From positions 11,977,501 to 12,041,500 of the forward strand of contig NC_090129.1 in assembly GCF_040581485.1 (NCBI RefSeq): 64,000 bases of DNA, written 5' to 3'. Each line of letters starts with the position of its first letter. Positions within the stretch are counted from its first letter, which is position 1. This document shows, in pieces, positions 50,528 to 60,500 of the stretch. The translations under genes and the position numbers were made by a program. The notes under the pieces were generated by a model that saw only the letters and a list, made by a program, of their open reading frames with translations, ran no database searches and was not told the DNA's origin. Origin of the DNA: Linepithema humile (Eukaryota > Arthropoda > Insecta > Hymenoptera > Formicidae).

Positions 50528-52539
50528 AGGCTACTCTAATCATACTCCTACTGCTCGTACCCCTTTCGCTGGGACTCACTGGGTACGATTGCACAGGAAA
50601 CGGATTAAATATAACGACACTCTCGCTCATTGATATTGGTGATTGCAATTTGGATAGTATCGAACCCAATCGAGAGGAAACATACATCCAACTGCTACAA
50701 CTGTCCGACTTTCATCGTATTAAGATCATACAATGTAAAGTGGAAATAGACCGCATTGTATATCATTGCGGAATGCATTCTCACATTTCAATAGTGCACA
50801 ATGGACAGAGAAATTATGTTCAAGAAATTGGATCAATTGGCTGCTCTCGTCTTCACGAAACTGGAACTGTCGTGATCGGAAATGCAATAATTGATCGTGT
50901 TCCGCAAAACCGTACTAGCCGACACAGTATTACTCTGGCCGGATCGGTTGCTACGGATGGGCGCTGTTCTGGTGCACAATATACCGACGGACAGGGATCA
51001 TGGGATAGCGTTGTTGTCCAAGCCACCGTCAAGGTGGAATTACACTCATTTGAAGCTCCAGTAAAAAGAGTTTCAAATCTCGTGATGCTGCCATCGGGAA
51101 CAACATGTGATGCCTTCACAGGATACTGCATAGATTCAGAAGGAGGTGAATCTTATTGGCCTGTAACATCAATCGACAATTGCCATTTCGACCAGTATGA
51201 TACTTTATACGAGGGGTATGCTACCAAGCTTACACCGCGAGATAATCAATCCACGCCTGTAGTATATGCAGTTACAACACATGGAACGACTTTCGCACTG
51301 GCAAAAACTACAGAAGTTAATCTTTGTGGATACAGAATCTACCACACGGAACATCCGAAGCTCTTCATCTTCGAAACCCAGCAAGGGAAAGCATTCAGAA
51401 CACGTTCTAAAACGCCTGTAGACAATTTAGATATATTTGCTTACGTGAATTCTAAATTTGTCTACATCGAGAAGCATGTCCAAAGCCAACTCTCAACACT
51501 ATACCAAGACATCATGGAACAGAAATGTGCTCTAGAAAAACAAATCCTGAAGAATGCACTCTCACTGGCCAGCATCGCCCCGGACGAGATGGCCTCTCGA
51601 ATTATGAAAAACGTTGGTTACACAGCAGTAATCGCCGGTGATGTTATTCACATCATCAAATGCGAGCCTACCGAGTGCAAAATTAGACACACAGAAGACT
51701 GCTACAACGAGCTTCCAGTTTATCATCGGAATATTTCCATGTTTCTGCTACCAAGATCAAGAATTCTTTCCAAAGCGGGAACTCGGCGAGACTGCAACGA
51801 ACTTTTGCCTACGATGTACAAGTTACATGGAATTTGGTTTCGGACGGGACAACGTCCAACGGAGTCACTGCCTCCACAAACCATTCAACCTCTCACCAAT
51901 CCAAAATGGAAATACGTCAACCCTTCATCGCTTGCCACAAGCGGAATTTACACAAACGATGATCTGGAACGATTGCGGGACCATATAATGTTTCCAGTCG
52001 AAAAGCCGTCAACTTTACATAATTTGGCTCGAGGAGTGATGGGACAAACCGTTCCATCCGGGAGCATTTCAATTTTGGGTCTTCTGGACGAGAAATCTTT
52101 GGATCAGCTGGCTGAAAGCACCGGTAAAAGAATTTGGAGGGGCTTTATCAGTTTTGGATCCGCGAGTGCAGGAGTGCTCGGAATTTTTATCGTTATTCGA
52201 GTAACGAAACTTGTCATCGATACGATCATCCACGGTTACGCTCTACATTCTGTTTATGGATGGAGCTTACATCTTTTGGGAGCCATCTGGACTTCCATCA
52301 CTCATTTATTACTACATCTGGGTCAAACGGCACCAATCAAAGAGAAGAAGACTCCAAACCAGGGTGAAAACGTGGAACCATCCGCTCCATCACCTGTGCC
52401 GATCTGCGAACAATCTCAGGAATCGTCCTCTGGTGAAAATTGTAATGTGAGTGAACATAAATACTCCTATAAAGAATTAAGACAATTGTTAGACGACTGT
52501 CCACGCGACATCGTACCCCAGGTTAAAGTAACGAAATAA
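50524..52539 (+). CDS. env: element A Env: viral-type envelope glycoprotein
   Basis: 671 residues. Signal peptide MKATLIILLLLVPLSLGLTG, Cys-rich ectodomain of about 520 residues with several NxS/T sites, a hydrophobic segment at about 539-565 (SAGVLGIFIVIRVTKLVIDT), a second hydrophobic stretch to about 600, and a charged cytoplasmic tail. I see no furin-type RxxR site followed by a fusion peptide, so it does not look like the baculovirus-F-type envelope of classical errantiviruses. Cys pattern and a TCDAFTGYCIDSEGG ... YWP segment recall glycoproteins of negative-strand arthropod viruses (chuvirus-like), a tentative assignment. Start overlaps pol by ATGA, and no strong acceptor is evident just upstream. 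The frame is intact. Confidence 0.8.
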   Translation: MKATLIILLLLVPLSLGLTGYDCTGNGLNITTLSLIDIGDCNLDSIEPNREETYIQLLQLSDFHRIKIIQCKVEIDRIVYHCGMHSHISIVHNGQRNYVQEIGSIGCSRLHETGTVVIGNAIIDRVPQNRTSRHSITLAGSVATDGRCSGAQYTDGQGSWDSVVVQATVKVELHSFEAPVKRVSNLVMLPSGTTCDAFTGYCIDSEGGESYWPVTSIDNCHFDQYDTLYEGYATKLTPRDNQSTPVVYAVTTHGTTFALAKTTEVNLCGYRIYHTEHPKLFIFETQQGKAFRTRSKTPVDNLDIFAYVNSKFVYIEKHVQSQLSTLYQDIMEQKCALEKQILKNALSLASIAPDEMASRIMKNVGYTAVIAGDVIHIIKCEPTECKIRHTEDCYNELPVYHRNISMFLLPRSRILSKAGTRRDCNELLPTMYKLHGIWFRTGQRPTESLPPQTIQPLTNPKWKYVNPSSLATSGIYTNDDLERLRDHIMFPVEKPSTLHNLARGVMGQTVPSGSISILGLLDEKSLDQLAESTGKRIWRGFISFGSASAGVLGIFIVIRVTKLVIDTIIHGYALHSVYGWSLHLLGAIWTSITHLLLHLGQTAPIKEKKTPNQGENVEPSAPSPVPICEQSQESSSGENCNVSEHKYSYKELRQLLDDCPRDIVPQVKVTK

Positions 52540-52958
52540 TATTTTGAACTATCTTGTACTCTCATATATATATGGTTGCGTATATTTCATAATCTCTCCT
52601 TCATCATATTATCTTGATAATTTTATGGTTAAGTATATTCCATTATGCTTCGGTAATTTTATATATGGTTGCAAATATTGCACTATTTCTTGTCCAAATT
52701 TATGTTTCGCTATTTTTGTATTGTGTGCTTCATGGTTATAATTGGTATACGTCCAAATATTGGATCAATTTTGTCAAATTTTATGTTTTATTTTTGTATT
52801 GCGCGGTTTATGGTTATAATTCGTATACGTCCAAATATTGGATCAATTTTGTCAAAACCTATGTTTTATTATTTTGTATTATGCTTTGGTTCATAGCTAT
52901 AATTAGTATATGTTCAAATATTGGCGCATGGTCCAATATTTTATTTTAGGGGGGGAGG
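52540..52958 (+). repeat. element A 3' untranslated region with tandem repeats and polypurine tract
   Basis: About 72-bp units around TATGGTTATAATTGGTATAC, CGTCCAAATATTGGATCAAT and similar copies (52735-52925). The polypurine tract AGGGGGGGGAGG (about 52948-52958) directly precedes the 3' LTR and would prime plus-strand DNA. Confidence 0.75.
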
Positions 52959-54063
52959 TGTAACGTCCCCATATTTTAGCAAGTAGATTTCCACTCGTAA
53001 ATTTTTGTTTTAAACTTTCTAGTTTATCGCCTCTTGGAATTATCGCTCGCTGTATCAATAGCGCTCGACACATGTCGCCAGAAAGGCGCAACACGAAACC
53101 TTTCGCGTAACGTAAACCCCTTGTTGCGTTTCAAAGCGTACGACTGTAAATTATCTGTCGTCGCTCTCAAAACTTAGGTCCGGATATCACCTACGGTTTT
53201 ATGTTAACCATACCACTCTCAAAACTTAGGTTCGAGTATCGCCTGCAGTTTTATATAAACCATGCCTCGAACATTCGATATTCTAAAGCGAGATTACATC
53301 CATGTGCGGTCCTATTGCATAGGACAAACCTTTGTCTCTGAAGATCCAGAGGAGTATAAATACGGGCCCTGCGATGCCGCCGAGTCAGTATTCAATTTTT
53401 CAGTAAGCCGTCAATACTCAGTCAGAGAGTCAGTTTCGGTCAAATCGTTAGTCTTCGCATTCGCAATTTCAATTCTGACTCAGTCTTGGTCTAATTCTAA
53501 TTCCAGTTCTAGTTTCGTCCTAGTTCGGTACGGTTAATTTAAGTTCGGTTTATCAATTTTATATGTTCAATTACTTAATTCGCAAACTGCGCGTTCCATT
53601 TCTAGAACATAAGTGCTAATATGTTTGTAAGAATTCTTATCTTATAAGTTCGTTTGAGTGTAATTTCATTTATAAACCAATGTACTCTTATTTTCATTTA
53701 TAATTACATTTATTTGGTTGCTTTGAGAATTTTATCTTTAATTTCAAATCCTTAAACATTATTCCAATTTAGCGTGCGATCCTTAAATTCCAACGAATAA
53801 TAAAAGGTAAAGACGTGTCGCGAAATAACTCTAGTGCAGTGATTCCTCGACCGCAAGATAACCAGCAACAATGACGCATCTGAAGATTCATCTCCATACG
53901 ACTATCAGCCTGCTATTGGAAGATCGATCCTGGAACCGATCGGGCGCCTTACAATTAGATTGAGTTATCACTGGCTTCAGGTACCATACAAGTCGACACC
54001 GGTGAGTCCGTTCCAAATTTATTTGCATGGGAAGGTTTAAAGTTAAAATCTGAGCAAGAGAAA

Positions 54064-54486
54064 ATGCCAGATACCGAAGTAACATCTTCGCGCCCAGACT
54101 CAAATTGTAATTGTCGTTTCGTGTACTGTATCTTGGATAACGCGTGCTTGAATAGAAATACTGGCACGATATTGTGCCTCAATTGCTATCACGATTTATC
54201 AGAACCAACGCGAAATGATTTCGAACACGTCCTCGGACATCATTTGAATATCGGTTCTATAGTTCCATTAGCAAAGTGTCGTGTTTGTGGCCAGAACGTA
54301 TCTCAACCTTTTCCAGTGCGTCACTGTCTCGCGTGTCTCAATCATTTTATAAGGCTAACAAATCAATTAACTCGAGAAGGACGAAGTGTTGTTAATCTTC
54401 CCGATCCTACCAGCGTTCTACTTGGCGGAGGCCCGGGAATACGTACGTTAGTTATAACCAGCTTATTAAATCAACCGTCTGATTAA
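54064..54486 (+). CDS. LTR-encoded Cys-rich protein 1 (3' LTR copy)
   Basis: 140 residues. Identical to the 5' LTR copy through the three CxxC knuckles and the helix, then different from about residue 120 because two extra C bases (GGCCCGGG versus GGCGGG) change the frame. The C-terminus here is PGIRTLVITSLLNQPSD. Which end is ancestral cannot be told from two copies. The zinc-binding part is unaffected. Confidence 0.7.
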   Translation: MPDTEVTSSRPDSNCNCRFVYCILDNACLNRNTGTILCLNCYHDLSEPTRNDFEHVLGHHLNIGSIVPLAKCRVCGQNVSQPFPVRHCLACLNHFIRLTNQLTREGRSVVNLPDPTSVLLGGGPGIRTLVITSLLNQPSD

Positions 54487-54506
54487 TCGAATTTTAAATA
54501 ATTGAT

Positions 54507-54878
54507 ATGTGTGTGGGGAAACGTTACGCTTGTCGGTCGCCTCGATTGGAATATCTTTATAGGTACTCCTTAGCTAGTTGCGTTCGCGAAACCAGCTTCG
54601 TGAATCCTACGGCAAAAGAGCGTCTTTGCAAAGAATGCATCGCTAGCGAACCGATTGAATATAAAAGTTTATTCGTAGTTTTAAATGATAGGCATTACGC
54701 ATCCGTCGGGCGTCGCCGCCCAAGATTACATTGCATTATTTGCCATCGCTACCTCGCGTTGATTCAACCGATTTCCGAGTGTCACGAATGTGAAGACAGG
54801 TACCTTAATTATATGCAAAATCTCGCTGAAAACGGAGAAAGTTTTTATGATCAGCGAAACCCAATGTTACTCTCTTAA
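54507..54878 (+). CDS. LTR-encoded Cys-rich protein 2 (3' LTR copy)
   Basis: 123 residues, the same protein as at 43514-43885: CKEC, 31 residues, CIIC, 12 residues, CHEC and the C-terminal helix. AATAAA follows the stop. Confidence 0.7.
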   Translation: MCVGKRYACRSPRLEYLYRYSLASCVRETSFVNPTAKERLCKECIASEPIEYKSLFVVLNDRHYASVGRRRPRLHCIICHRYLALIQPISECHECEDRYLNYMQNLAENGESFYDQRNPMLLS

Positions 54879-55674
54879 ATTTTCGGTCAACATATACTTG
54901 ATGCATTCTAATGGTATTAAGCGATTCTTTCATTTCAAATGCATGATAATAAAACTTAAATAATTACATGTCAGTCACAATGGTTGATTACTATTTCTTA
55001 CTACGTTGCTGCATTATTATCATATTCATTTTCTTGTGGTCTTACTCGGATTCATTATTCGCCTCTATTTAAATTAACTATTCATTAAAATACGGTCCTA
55101 ATTATTACTATACACGTTGTTTTGCAGAGTCGCAACAAAATATCGATGCGATACTGCTTTCCTTAAGATTTATTATTTGAATTTATTATTCATTAAAATA
55201 CGGTCCTAATTATTACTATACACGTTGTTTTGCAGAGTCGCAACAAAATATCGATGCGATACTGGTTTCCTTTACGATTTATTATTTAAATTTATTATTC
55301 ATTAGAATACGGTCCTAATTATTGGTCATACACGTTGTTCGCGTAAGGAGCAACAAAATATCAATGCGATACTGCTTCCCTTACGATCTCTCATTTAATT
55401 TCGCTATCCATTAGAAAGGGATTTTGGTTACGATTTTTTATATTAAACACAACATTTGTGTTTCACGTTCTTTTTCTGATCTTTTACTTTTTCATTGGTT
55501 CGTGAATCTTACCGATTGAGTCTCGCGTAAAGGTGCGAACACTACGTGTTACCGCCACCGCGCCGGGACGTGACATAATAAATATATATATATATATAAA
55601 TGATTATTAATAAACGTTAACAAATTGCCATGCTACCTCCCTTATAATTATTAATTCAGAATAAATATACTTAC

Positions 55675-55880
55675 CTTACTATATATTAGCGGCAGATCAA
55701 ACAGGGTCCTCCTTTACCTACTACCGCCCTGTGCGATCAACGTCCGCACCGGATCAACCAGGGCCCTTTATTCTCTACAAGCGCCCTGCGCGATTAGCGT
55801 CCTATTTAGAAAGGGACCTCTCATAGCGCCCTTCGCGTTAACCAAGCGTACAGGTTTCCGCTCGGCCCCGCTTGTTGACT
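55675..55880 (-). promoter_or_regulatory. putative first exon and promoter of the antisense LTR B transcript
   Basis: On the minus strand a TATA-rich segment (55891-55909) lies about 30 bases before a region near 55870-55880, and the transcript would end its first exon at the donor AG|GTAAGTAT (GT at 55673-55674). The next acceptor is at 41953-41954, so before element A landed this intron was only about 110 bp. The exon contains three GC hairpins and a short ORF but no long frame. Confidence 0.4.
55701..55833 (+). repeat. three GC-stem hairpins with covarying stems in LTR B
   Basis: ACAGGG/CCCTGT (55701-55732), CAGGG/CCCTG (55759-55788) and AAGGG/CCCTT (55811-55833). The outer base pair changes on both sides together, and the loops share CTACAAGCG/CTACCG-like bases. 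Confidence 0.6.
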
Positions 55881-56027
55881 CTTAGGGACTATATATTCAT
55901 ATATATATACTCTAATAATAATACTATAGTTAATTTCAGGGCAGTCTGACCCCTCTCAAAGTATCTTTATCTCTTAATTTTCTTACACTCTCAGTGATAC
56001 AATTGCGGAATTAAATAGGACGTAACA

Positions 56028-56319
56028 ACGGGTTTAAAAATCTGGTGACACCAGGTGGGATAAATTTTCGTTCCGCCATAATAAGTAAATTAGCAATCAA
56101 AATCCACAGATTAAAAATCTAGTGACATTAGACAAAATTAAAAAAGGAAACTTTCTCCCTCACCACAACCATAAAAATAACAAATTTCGCTGAGATTAAT
56201 CTTCTTAAAACACACTATAAAACGCTAACGTACAGAGAAAAATTAAAAATCAAATACAACTAACAATCTATTAAAATCAATTTATTTATTTTTATATTAA
56301 TTCGTAATTACAAGTAATA
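56028..56319 (+). promoter_or_regulatory. element B leader with primer-binding site
   Basis: TCTGGTGACACCAGGTGGGA at about 56041-56060 resembles the site after LTR A (TTTGGTGACAGCGGTGGGA), so both elements likely use the same tRNA primer type. The rest is AT-rich leader before the gag ATG. Confidence 0.6.
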
Positions 56320-57582
56320 ATGAATCCGAACGGGCCTCCTGATGAACGTGCCTCTAGCCCACTACAAGGAGACGAGTATAATTATGATAGAGCCTTTAGA
56401 GAATTACACGAAAAAGAAAAAGAATTACATAAGAAAGCAGAAATGTTCGAGAATATGATGCGTACTTTCGCGCAATACCTACCTGCTATGCAGAGCACCG
56501 ACGTCCCTACGTCTACCCCTAACCCCAGCACCCTTATTCAACCTCAATTTACATTCCCCCCTTCCCCACAGACGCCAGGAAATATAGGAAATAATTCATC
56601 CTACGCCTCTAGTTACTCAAAATCGTATCTTCGCGATGCACTTGAATTAGTACCTAAATACGACGGGCATAGCATTCCCGTCTGGCAATTCGCTAGAGCC
56701 TGTAAAAGAGCAAAAGAATCGGTGCCTTTTGCAGATGAAGCCTTATTAGTGCGGATGTTACGTAATAAACTAACGCATCACGCCTACCTCGCTGTAGAGG
56801 ATGAGATTCACCCTACAGTTGAGAAATTTATAGATTGTTTAAAGCGAACCTTTGGCCCAGGTAGAAGCTCTAATTACTACCGCGGACAATTAAGTATAGT
56901 TTATAAAAAACCAAACGAGCATATACTAGATTATATAGGGCGTGTTAAAGATTTAAAAACAGCTATAATAGAAGGAGATCAAACAAACATTAATCGCACT
57001 TTGTCAGAGCCAGAGCTCTCATCAATAGAATCGTTTGCCCTTGAAGCTTTTTTCGAAGGACTTCCGCGTGAATACCGCATAGAATTACGCGCTGAAGGAT
57101 ATCACAATCTTAGTGATGCCTGCTCTAAGGTACTCACCATTAATAGAAGGTTAGAACGCGAAGAATCTCGGTATAGAAACGCTCGTACCACACGCGATAA
57201 CCAACCACACGTTCCCCAAAACGACCCGGTCGCTAACGCTTCCGCGCCGATCGGATTAAAAACGTGCGGGTACTGTAAAGGTGTAGGACACCTATATAAC
57301 GAATGTCGCCGGAGACAATATCACGAGAGAAATAATCACAACACTAATACTAATTATAATAATAACTATAATCGCGGGAACTACCATAATAATAATAATC
57401 ATAACTATGTTAAAACAAATGATAATAATAATAATGGTAACCGACCTTCGGGAAACCAGTTGGAGGTCTCGGCCAGCCGGGCGCCCCGAGACCACGGGAA
57501 AGCCCATCCTATTCAATGCATAGAGAACAACCCCGTTCCCTCCACGTCCTCAGAGGAGACGATGGAACAGTACCCTCAGTAG
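56320..57582 (+). CDS. gag: element B Gag
   Basis: 420 residues. N-terminal Glu/Lys coiled coil (residues ~20-50), Pro/Ser/Thr-rich linker, capsid domain starting ELVPKYDGHSIPVWQFARAC (residues ~108-290), one CCHC knuckle CGYCKGVGHLYNEC (about residue 318) and an Asn-rich tail. Clearly homologous to Gag of element A by order and motifs. The pol frame (-1) opens before its stop, implying frameshifting. The frame is intact. Confidence 0.92.
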   Translation: MNPNGPPDERASSPLQGDEYNYDRAFRELHEKEKELHKKAEMFENMMRTFAQYLPAMQSTDVPTSTPNPSTLIQPQFTFPPSPQTPGNIGNNSSYASSYSKSYLRDALELVPKYDGHSIPVWQFARACKRAKESVPFADEALLVRMLRNKLTHHAYLAVEDEIHPTVEKFIDCLKRTFGPGRSSNYYRGQLSIVYKKPNEHILDYIGRVKDLKTAIIEGDQTNINRTLSEPELSSIESFALEAFFEGLPREYRIELRAEGYHNLSDACSKVLTINRRLEREESRYRNARTTRDNQPHVPQNDPVANASAPIGLKTCGYCKGVGHLYNECRRRQYHERNNHNTNTNYNNNYNRGNYHNNNNHNYVKTNDNNNNGNRPSGNQLEVSASRAPRDHGKAHPIQCIENNPVPSTSSEETMEQYPQ

Positions 57583-60500
57583 AACTAGAATCTCCATCAT
57601 TTGTGGGACCAACAGCTTTCATGCTGGACACGGGAGCGCAACCTAATATAATTAAGAAAGGGTGCGTTAACCCAGACGTTCTTATTAATAATAATAAAAT
57701 TATTCAACTCACCGGGATTACAGACACTATAGTCAACACTCTCGGGACTATAAACATTAAAATCATTAATATTCCAGTCACATTCCACGTGGTTACAGAC
57801 GAATTCCCTATTACTACCCAAGGAATTCTGGGATCTTCATTTTTTATAGAACACAACGCTTGTATTAACTACGGAAACCGCGAAGTAACATGGCAAAATT
57901 ACAGTTTCCCATTCAAAGAACGCGAATCTATTATTTTACCTGCACGTACTAACACTGGACTTGTAGTACGCGTAGCAAACCCAGGAATTAAAACAGGATA
58001 CTTACCTCGCATATCCACATGTAAAGAAGTATTCGGCGGAGACGCCATTGTTACCTGCATAAATGATAAAGCTTATATTAGAATGATAAACACACTGGAT
58101 TATGCAATCGAATTAATTATTCCTACTATTACACTTACCGAAATCGATGAGGTATCACTCGAACCTCCACGCCACATCGTAAAGGGCGCAACTACTCCGA
58201 CAGAATCTGGAAAAGAAAGTCAGAACAAACATGCAATTAATCACGAAAGTAACTCACAAAAAATTGAAAATAAAAATACAAATAAAAATAAAAATAGCGG
58301 AAGCACGATCCCGCAATTATTCAACAATAAAACTTCAAATAAAGGTACAAAATTACCAAAATCTGAAAAAGAAACTAAAAACGAAAACAGTTCAAACGCT
58401 AAATCAGCCTCACAGAAACTTGCAATTAAAAATACGATTAAAACTGGTGAACCCAGGGGTAAAAACAACCCTGTCTCAATTAAAAACAATTACGTCTCCA
58501 ACGAAAATGAAAATAATTATGATACAAACACAGAATCTAAAGCAAATAAATCTCTTAATAAAATCAAAGGTGCTACTATTAATAAAAAACACATTAATTC
58601 TTCTCTAATACACGAATCGCTATATACGGTACAAGATCACGCTGAATCCCAATTATCCTATACGCATGAAAACCCTACTAATTCTCAAAACAATTCTCAA
58701 TTTACCCTATTGGAAAGGGGATCTTCTACGCTTCCCGTGCACGATGATACCGCTCTCGCACCGGTTCGCCCCCCTTTTCAAAGTAATCCAGGCGATTACT
58801 TCTTTTCTAATAATTCTAATTCTCATTCCTCAATCGCAGAAGCGAACTCCTCATGCGTAGCAGCGAAAAACGGACAGGTGACAGATACTACAAACGCGAA
58901 AAAGTACGACGAGACAGATACAAATACATATATTCGAATCAATACGAAAACTAAAATACACTTCGACTCACAGAGAGTTGCTAGCATATTGCAATTACTA
59001 CGCCTAGAGCATCTTAATAAATTAGAAAAAGAAAGCATCATTGACATAGTTCACAAACATAGCGACAGATTCTACATACCAGGAGACTATCTAGATAAAA
59101 CAAACGTTATAACACATAAAATCAGCACTACCGACGAGACACCAGTACATACAAAACAATACAGATATCCTCCTATGCACAGGAAGGAAATTAACGCGCA
59201 AGTAGATAAGTTATGCGAGAGCAATATAGTCGAACCTTCGACATCACCATACAACTCACCAGTCTGGGTCGTACCGAAGAAACCCGACTCTATGGGCAAC
59301 AAAAAATGGCGCATGGTGATAGATTACCGCAAAATAAATGAAAAAACATTAGGCGACGCCTACCCTCTGCCGAACATATCGGACATACTCGACCAACTCG
59401 GTGGGGCAAAGTATTTTTCAATATTAGATCTCGCCAGCGGATTCCATCAGATTCCTATGGATCCCGGAGACGCACACAAAACGGCTTTTTCTACGCCTTA
59501 TGGTCACTACCAATTTTCTAGAATGCCATTCGGGCTTAGAAATGCACCAGCTACTTTCCAGCGTCTAATGGACCAAATCTTGACCGGTCTACAAGGCACG
59601 GAACTTCTAGTATACATGGACGATATAGTTGTTTATGCAAGCTCAATAAGGGAGCACGAGATAAAAATAAACAAATTAATGAACAGACTCAGAGACGCAA
59701 ACCTCACACTGCAGCCAGATAAGTGCGAATTCTTACGACACGAAGTCGTATATTTAGGGCACGTTATCACCGATAACGGCGTTCGTCCGGACCCCCTCAA
59801 GGTCACGGCAGTCAAGAACTTCCCTACTCCACGCAGTTTGAAAAATGTACGCCAATTTCTTGGACTAGCCGGATATTACCGCCGATTTATTTCTAACTTT
59901 TCACAACTCGCTAAACCTTTATCGGATCTATTAAAAAAGGATCGAAAATTCGCTTGGAACGAAGGAGCACAAATAGCCTTTAACACTCTACGTGAACTAT
60001 TATGCAAGGAACCAATACTGCAATTTCCAGACTTCACAAAAAGATTCCTACTCACCACAGATGCATCCGACCGCGCAATCGGAGGTGTCCTCAGTCAAGG
60101 GACCATAGGCCAAGATCTACCAATTGCCTATGCGTCCAGAGTACTAAACGCAGCTGAACAAAACTATTCTACAATCGAAAAAGAACTATTGGCTATAATA
60201 TATTGTGTTAACCATTTCCGACCATACCTATATGGACAAGAATTTACCTTAATAACCGATCATCAACCTCTTACTTGGTTGTGTAGAGTGAAAGACCCCA
60301 CGTCTCGACTCATGAGATGGCGTCTAAAATTAGAAGAATACAACTACAACATTACGTATAAAATCGGAAGTCTCAATAAGAATGCAGACGCTTTATCAAG
60401 AAATCCTGTGACAGAAATAACTTACCTCTCAGTCTTACCTGTACACAAACGTCCTCGAATTCATTACGAAACTCCAACATACTATAAAAATACAGATAGC

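Larger units (their letters stand above)
41968..55575 (+). mobile_element. gypsy element A: env-bearing Ty3/gypsy retrotransposon (endogenous retrovirus), intact
   Basis: LTRs at 41968-44582 and 52959-55575, starting TGTAACGTCC and ending GGGACGTGACA, with a 4-bp TAAT duplication (41964-41967, 55576-55579). Between them are gag, pol in the -1 frame, and env overlapping the end of pol by ATGA. The differences I noticed between the LTRs are one substitution (42593 versus 53584) and a 2-bp indel, so insertion is recent. It sits in an intron of the antisense gene of LTR B, 11 bases outside the acceptor. Confidence 0.95.
52959..55575 (+). repeat. element A 3' LTR (2617 bp)
   Basis: Same content as the 5' LTR, offset by 10991 to 10993 bases: promoter start at 53387, both Cys-rich ORFs and AATAAA near 54948. 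Because this copy has its own promoter it could express the accessory genes without gag-pol. Confidence 0.95.
38073..56027 (+). repeat. 5' LTR of gypsy element B (~4.3 kb) interrupted by element A
   Basis: Begins TGTTACGT (38073) and ends with its exact inverse ACGTAACA (56027), followed after a few bases by TCTGGTGACACCAGGTGGGA, the position and form of a primer-binding site, and then gag at 56320. Subtracting element A (41968-55575) and one TAAT copy leaves 4343 bp. It has a U3 with TATATAA at 38844, a leader with splice donor at 39197, a plus-strand ORF, tandem and hairpin repeats and antisense exons. The partner 3' LTR is beyond the window, so the left limit is inferred from the terminal inverse match and not from a second copy. 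Confidence 0.6.
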
